Origin: Nitrospira sp. UBA6909
GTDB taxonomy: Bacteria; Nitrospirota; Nitrospiria; Nitrospirales; Nitrospiraceae
DNA: 17,475 nt
Direction of reading: 5' to 3'
NCBI GenBank assembly: GCA_002451055.1
Contig: DKBD01000076.1
Span: 1 to 17,475, forward strand
The position numbers and the translations under genes were made by a program. Under the pieces are notes generated by a model, which did not search any database, was not told where the DNA came from, and saw only the letters and a list, made by a program, of their open reading frames with translations. Shown one piece after another: positions 13,528 through 17,475 of this stretch (its first letter is position 1; every line of letters begins with the position of its first letter).

Positions 13528-14620
13528 CTCGTACGTTGCTCCTTATCATGTGATGGGCGACAGCCCCATTCTTGTGGACGTGACGTGACGTCTCAGACCG
13601 GCTGCCGCGTCGAAATGGGCGTTTCTGGTACTTTTCCACCGCCTTGTTATGTTGAGTCAGCGTGTTGGAAAAATGATGGGTCCCGTCGTTCTTCGACACA
13701 AAATATAAATTTGACGTCGGCGCCGGATAAAGCGCGGCATGAATCGAGTCTGCTCCCGGACTCGCAATCGGACCGGGCGGCAAACCGACCCAGCGGTACG
13801 TGTTGTACGGGCTCGAATGAGAGAGATCCTTCTTGCGCAGATTGCCGTCGAAATTTGGCAAGCCGTAGATCACAGTCGGGTCGCTTTGAAGGGGAATTCT
13901 CTTCTTCAGGCGATTGTGAAACACAGAGGAGATCAGAGGGCGTTCGTCCGCTGCGCCGGTTTCTTTTTCAATGACCGACGCCAATGTGAGCACCTCATGC
14001 ATCGTCAGACGGAGTTCCTTGGCCCGATCCTGCCACTCCGCCGACAGCACGTGCTCGAGCTGATTGACCATCGTCTTGATGATGTCCTGTGCAGCGGTCG
14101 GACGAGAGAAGCGATAGGTGTCCGGATACAGGTACCCCTCAACGCTTTCAGCGGAAATCCCCAACGTCTTGATGAAGGTTGTATCATGGGCCACCCGGAC
14201 AAACTCTTCTCGATCCGTAATGCGCTGTTCGGCGAGAACATCCGCAATTTGGCTGATGGTATAGCCTTCGGGAATCGTCACACCATGAAGCACGACACGG
14301 CCCGCCATCAATTTCGAAAGAATCTCGGCGGGAGGCATGGCGCCATTCAGCTCGTATTCGCCTGGTTTAATTTTTCGGTCCGCCTCTTGGGCTCGTCCCA
14401 ACCACACGAATGCGGATCGGCTCCTGATCAGCCCTTCCCCCTCAAGGAGGCTTGCCACCTGGTTGAACGTTGATCCGGCGGGAATCACGACGATTGTGGA
14501 AGGCGCTTGGTCGGATTTGGAATAAACGGGGGCTTCAGTCCATCGAATGATCTGATGCGCGGCCAGACCGCCGACCACGACGACGAGAAGGAACAGCATC
14601 GCTATGACACGCAGCTTCAT
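13520..14620 (-). CDS. mltG: Endolytic murein transglycosylase MltG
   Basis: MltG cuts nascent glycan strands at the inner membrane and so helps set glycan chain length. The 366-residue protein has one N-terminal membrane helix (residues 4-22, LRVIAMLFLLVVVVGGLAA) and a periplasmic part. This comprises a LysM-like region (about 42-120, VVIPAGSTFNQVASLL...PGEYELNG) and the YceG catalytic domain, with VEGYLYPDTYRF, the glutamate in ASVIEKETG (E218), LQSDPTVIYGL, SPYNTYR.VGLPPGPIASPG and LYFVSKNDGTHHFS. After HNKAVEKYQ, where many homologues stop, there is a basic tail of about 34 residues (RPFRRGSRSETS...) whose last codons overlap deoC. The start overlaps ruvX by 86 bp, and the membrane helix is encoded in the overlap. 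No strong ribosome-binding site is visible, so coupling to ruvX translation is likely. Confidence 0.93.
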   Translation of the reverse strand: MKLRVIAMLFLLVVVVGGLAAHQIIRWTEAPVYSKSDQAPSTIVVIPAGSTFNQVASLLEGEGLIRSRSAFVWLGRAQEADRKIKPGEYELNGAMPPAEILSKLMAGRVVLHGVTIPEGYTISQIADVLAEQRITDREEFVRVAHDTTFIKTLGISAESVEGYLYPDTYRFSRPTAAQDIIKTMVNQLEHVLSAEWQDRAKELRLTMHEVLTLASVIEKETGAADERPLISSVFHNRLKKRIPLQSDPTVIYGLPNFDGNLRKKDLSHSSPYNTYRWVGLPPGPIASPGADSIHAALYPAPTSNLYFVSKNDGTHHFSNTLTQHNKAVEKYQKRPFRRGSRSETSRHVHKNGAVAHHMIRSNVRDA

Positions 14621-15113
14621 ACGAAGGTTCGCCTAGAAATTCCGAATCGTCCTCGCGCACGGCTTCGGCGTCGACAATCGAATCTTGATGAGACGGCGGC
14701 GACTGCGCCGCCAAATAACTCTGGAGCAACAGCGCGGCAGCCACCCGGTCGACCGCCCCTTTGCGTTTCTTCCGGCTGACGTCGGCAGCGATCAACAGAT
14801 CCTCCGCCGCTTTCGTCGTCATCCGTTCGTCCCACAGAACGAGCGGCACGGATAAGCCGGACTCCAGTTTCACCGCAAATTCTCGCATCGCTTGAACGGC
14901 TGGCCCTTCTCGTCCGTCCAGTTGAAGCGGGAGCCCCAAGATCACCTGCTTCACGTCGTGCGAGGCGACCAAGGTTGCGACATGCGCGACGTCCCGATCC
15001 AATGTTCGCCGCTCAAAGGTTTCAAGCGGCTGCGCCGTCCATCCCAGTTCGTCGCTGAGCGCGACGCCGATCCGTTTGGTGCCGTAATCGAGTGCGAGAA
15101 TTCGGCTAGGCAT
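14535..15113 (-). CDS. ruvX: RuvX/YqgF RNase H-fold protein with C-terminal extension
   Basis: RuvX (YqgF) is an RNase H-like protein linked to pre-16S rRNA 5' end maturation and once proposed as a Holliday-junction resolvase. The core is intact: D9 in ALDYGTKRIGVALS, GLPLQLDG (about 60-67), D95-E96-R97 in LWDERMTT, and D122 in AVDRVAAALLLQSYL. The fold normally ends near residue 136, giving about 140-150 residues. Here the frame runs on to 192 with a low-complexity charged tail (VREDDSEF, RRRGRRSGRA) that overlaps the mltG start by 86 bp. The ATG at 15113 is 4 bp after the alaS stop. The longer frame from TTG 15149 would lie inside alaS. The alaS-ruvX-mltG order suits the common grouping of these genes. 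Confidence 0.9.
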   Translation of the reverse strand: MPSRILALDYGTKRIGVALSDELGWTAQPLETFERRTLDRDVAHVATLVASHDVKQVILGLPLQLDGREGPAVQAMREFAVKLESGLSVPLVLWDERMTTKAAEDLLIAADVSRKKRKGAVDRVAAALLLQSYLAAQSPPSHQDSIVDAEAVREDDSEFLGEPSYEAACHSDAVPSRRRGRRSGRASDHSMD

Positions 15114-15117
15114 GATT

Positions 15118-17475
15118 CTACCGCCGGAGGGCGTTTTCGACCAGACCAAAAACTTTTTCCAACGCGACGTCGAGCTTGGAGGGATCCTTGCCGCCGGCTT
15201 GCGCCATTTCCGGCCGGCCGCCGCCGGTGCCGCCCACCTCGGCAGCCATCACTTTAATGAGCTCGCCGGCTTTGAGGGGGCCGATCAAATCCTTGGTCAC
15301 CACGACCAATAACGAGACCTTGCCCTCTCCTGTCGCGGCGCCCAGCGCGATGACCCCGCTCTTGAGTTTGTCCCGCAGCTGATCCGCCAGCGCCCGCATG
15401 CCGTTCGCGTCGAGACCATCCGTTCGCTGCACATGCACCGGCACGCCTGCGACGGTGCGGGCCGTCGAGGCAACTGCTGATCCGCTCGCCATCTTGAGCT
15501 TGAGCTCGTCCAACTCGCGCTCCTTGTCCTTCAGTTGCCCCATGACCTTGCGAGTTTTGGCGACCAACTCCGAGGGACCGACTTTGAGCAACTCCGACAG
15601 CTCACGGAACTCGGCTTCGAGTTTCTTGACATGCGCCACCGCGCCGCTTCCGGTCTGTGCTTCGATCCGGCGGACCCCCGCTGCCACACCCGTTTCGGAT
15701 AGGATGCGAAAGAGGCCGATCTCGCCGGTGTGCCGGCAATGGGTTCCGCCGCAGAGTTCCTTGCTGAAGGATTCGACGGTCACCACACGCACCTGTTCGC
15801 CGTACTTGTCACCGAAAAAGGCCAGGGCCCCCTTCGCTACGGCATCCTGAATGCTCATCACTTCGGTGCGTACCGCTTCGTTCTTCCGAACTTCCTCGTT
15901 GACCGCCGTCTCAATGTCATCGATATCGCGGGAAGACAGAGGTCTGAAATGGGCGAAGTCGAACCGGAGGCGGTTCGGTCCCACCAGCGAGCCGTATTGC
16001 TTCACGTGCGGGCCGAGGAGATCGCGCAGCGTTGCATGGACCAAATGCGTCGCCGTATGATTGCGGGCGGCGTCTTGCCTCATGGAACGATTCACCGTCA
16101 CACGCAGCTGTTCCCCCTGGCGGATACGCCCTTTTCGGACCTTGCCTGTATGAAGAATGACGGCCGGTGCAGGTCTTGTCGTATTGATGATGTCGACCAG
16201 CCCATCGGAGCCCGCCAACGTTCCCTGGTCTCCGACCTGCCCGCCTCCTTCGGCATAGAACGGCGTGACATCCAACACAACTTCGACCTCGTCCCCTTCC
16301 ACCGCTTCCTTCACCAACTGATCGCCCTTGAGGATGGCAAGAAGGAGGCTGTCGCTCTCCAACCGGTCATATCCGACGAACTGGACGGCTCCGACCCGTT
16401 CGGCCAACTCCGCGACGGCCGGTCTGGCCGTTTCCTGTTCGAATCCGCCCGTCTTCCGTGCGCGAGTCCGCTGCTCGTCGATGGCCGCGTCGAACCCCGG
16501 TTCATCGACCGTCATGCCCTGTTCCCGGCAGGCCTCGGTAATCAAGTCCATAGGAAAGCCGTAGGTGTCATAGAGCTTGAACAGGTCGCCGCCCGCCAAA
16601 ACCATACTCCCACCGGCCCTCGTCTTCTCTATCATCTCGTTCAAAATGGGCAAGCCTTGGTCGAGTGTGGCGATAAACCGCTCTTCTTCGCCCTTGGTCG
16701 CTTCGGCGATGGTGTCCGCCGCCGCGCGCACTTCCGAATAGGCGCCGGCCATCTGCTCAACCACCGCTGCGCTGAGTTCGTGTAGAAAGGGCTCAACGAT
16801 GCCGAGCAATCGGCCGTGGCGCGCCGCGCGCCTCAGAATCCGCCGCAACACGTACCCCCGACCTTCATTCGACGGCAGCACGCCGTCGGCCATCAGAAAG
16901 GTGATCGCCCGGAGATGATCCGCAATGACGCGCATCGACCGGTCCGCCGTGTCCTTCATGCCGTACTGGGTGCCGGCCCGCATGGCGATAGCCCCCAACA
17001 GCGGCGCGAACAGATCGCTGTCATAATTGCTGTAGACGCCCTGCGCCACCGCGGTCAGCCGCTCGAGTCCCATCCCGGTGTCGATGCTCGGCTTCGGCAG
17101 CGGGTGGAGCGTCCCGGAAGCGTCGCGATTGAACTGCATGAACACGAGATTCCAGATCTCGATGACCCGGTCGCCCTCGCCGTTCGGGTGATCGTCGCCT
17201 GGTACGGACGGCCCCTGGTCGAAATGGATTTCCGAACAGGGGCCGCAGGGACCGGTGTCCGCCATCTGCCAGAAGTTGTCCTTTTCACCGCAACGGACGA
17301 TTCTCGACGGCGAGACGCCGATCTTTTTCCACAGCCGGTCGGCTTCGTCGTCTTCGCGGAAGACCGTGATCCACATCCGGTCTTTCGACAGTCCAACCGT
17401 CTGCGTCAGAAACTCCCATCCGAATGCGATCGCGTCCGATTTGAAGTAATCGCCGAAGGAAAAATTGCCGAGCAT
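15118..17475 (-). CDS. alaS: Alanyl-tRNA synthetase (N-terminal part outside the window)
   Basis: AlaRS charges tRNA-Ala and edits mischarged Ser/Gly-tRNA. The window holds about 785 residues; the visible sequence opens with MLGNFSFGDYFK, an internal class II motif, so roughly 80-90 residues lie beyond the right edge. In order: NFWQMADTGPCGPCSEIHFD (about 67-86), EIWNLVFMQFNR, DTGMGLERL (motif 3), the tRNA-recognition region, GGGQVGDQGTL, then the editing domain with HTATH (about 474-478) and CGGTHCRHTGEIG (about 576-588) giving the zinc-type HxxxH/CxxxH site. The C-Ala/DHHA1 domain follows with GGTGGGRPEMAQAGG near the end. All expected motifs are intact, and it heads the coupled minus-strand operon. 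Confidence 0.97.
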   Translation of the reverse strand: MLGNFSFGDYFKSDAIAFGWEFLTQTVGLSKDRMWITVFREDDEADRLWKKIGVSPSRIVRCGEKDNFWQMADTGPCGPCSEIHFDQGPSVPGDDHPNGEGDRVIEIWNLVFMQFNRDASGTLHPLPKPSIDTGMGLERLTAVAQGVYSNYDSDLFAPLLGAIAMRAGTQYGMKDTADRSMRVIADHLRAITFLMADGVLPSNEGRGYVLRRILRRAARHGRLLGIVEPFLHELSAAVVEQMAGAYSEVRAAADTIAEATKGEEERFIATLDQGLPILNEMIEKTRAGGSMVLAGGDLFKLYDTYGFPMDLITEACREQGMTVDEPGFDAAIDEQRTRARKTGGFEQETARPAVAELAERVGAVQFVGYDRLESDSLLLAILKGDQLVKEAVEGDEVEVVLDVTPFYAEGGGQVGDQGTLAGSDGLVDIINTTRPAPAVILHTGKVRKGRIRQGEQLRVTVNRSMRQDAARNHTATHLVHATLRDLLGPHVKQYGSLVGPNRLRFDFAHFRPLSSRDIDDIETAVNEEVRKNEAVRTEVMSIQDAVAKGALAFFGDKYGEQVRVVTVESFSKELCGGTHCRHTGEIGLFRILSETGVAAGVRRIEAQTGSGAVAHVKKLEAEFRELSELLKVGPSELVAKTRKVMGQLKDKERELDELKLKMASGSAVASTARTVAGVPVHVQRTDGLDANGMRALADQLRDKLKSGVIALGAATGEGKVSLLVVVTKDLIGPLKAGELIKVMAAEVGGTGGGRPEMAQAGGKDPSKLDVALEKVFGLVENALRR

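Noticed and set aside
15730..16785. 351-codon plus-strand frame opposite alaS
   Set aside because: alaS is certain from its motifs; long antisense frames are common in GC-rich genes.

Overview
The window looks like a chromosomal segment of a moderately GC-rich Gram-negative bacterium. A Nitrospira-type (Nitrospirota) genome is my best guess, from the overall feel of the proteins: an IPT/TIG protein next to a YCF48-type propeller, a SpoIIAA-like/Usp fusion and a ferritin-like protein. This is recognition from memory, not a search. There are no rRNA or tRNA genes, insertion sequences, CRISPR arrays or obvious prophage genes.

Layout. 1-702 (+) is the 3' part of a coiled-coil protein ending in a helix-hairpin-helix domain. 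795-1250 (-) is a ferritin-like protein. After a gene-poor gap, 1682-2578 (+) encodes a SpoIIAA-like/universal-stress fusion. 2656-3081 (+) looks like a small lipoprotein gene broken by an in-frame TAG. 3089-3481 (-) is a small exported protein and 3660-4394 (-) an unusual family I inorganic pyrophosphatase. The 730-bp gap 4395-5123 holds a dense cluster of CTAG boxes, a TATATA element and a strong hairpin. It leads into a three-gene (+) cluster: a protein with eight exact 31-residue repeats (5124-6377), a metzincin-type zinc protease without a signal peptide (6391-7158), and a HEAT-repeat protein with a beta-rich tail (7181-8218).

From 8258 to the right edge every gene is on the minus strand. 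Reading in the direction of transcription from the right: alaS (partial), ruvX, mltG, deoC and deoB are 4 bp apart or overlapping and look like one translationally coupled operon. ridA follows 78 bp after deoB. Then a recognisable sigma-70-type promoter drives a second unit: a five-domain IPT/TIG exported protein and a seven-repeat YCF48-like propeller protein, joined by a TAATG overlap.

How they work together. The alaS-deoB block mixes housekeeping functions: tRNA charging, a RuvX/YqgF nuclease-fold protein, septal peptidoglycan processing, and a deoxyribose-phosphate aldolase with a phosphopentomutase homologue. The phosphopentomutase homologue has lost several canonical active-site residues. 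The IPT and YCF48 proteins are probably secreted partners in the envelope. The 5124-8218 cluster is the best candidate for an undescribed system: repeat fibre, protease and HEAT protein in one unit under an unusual upstream regulatory region.
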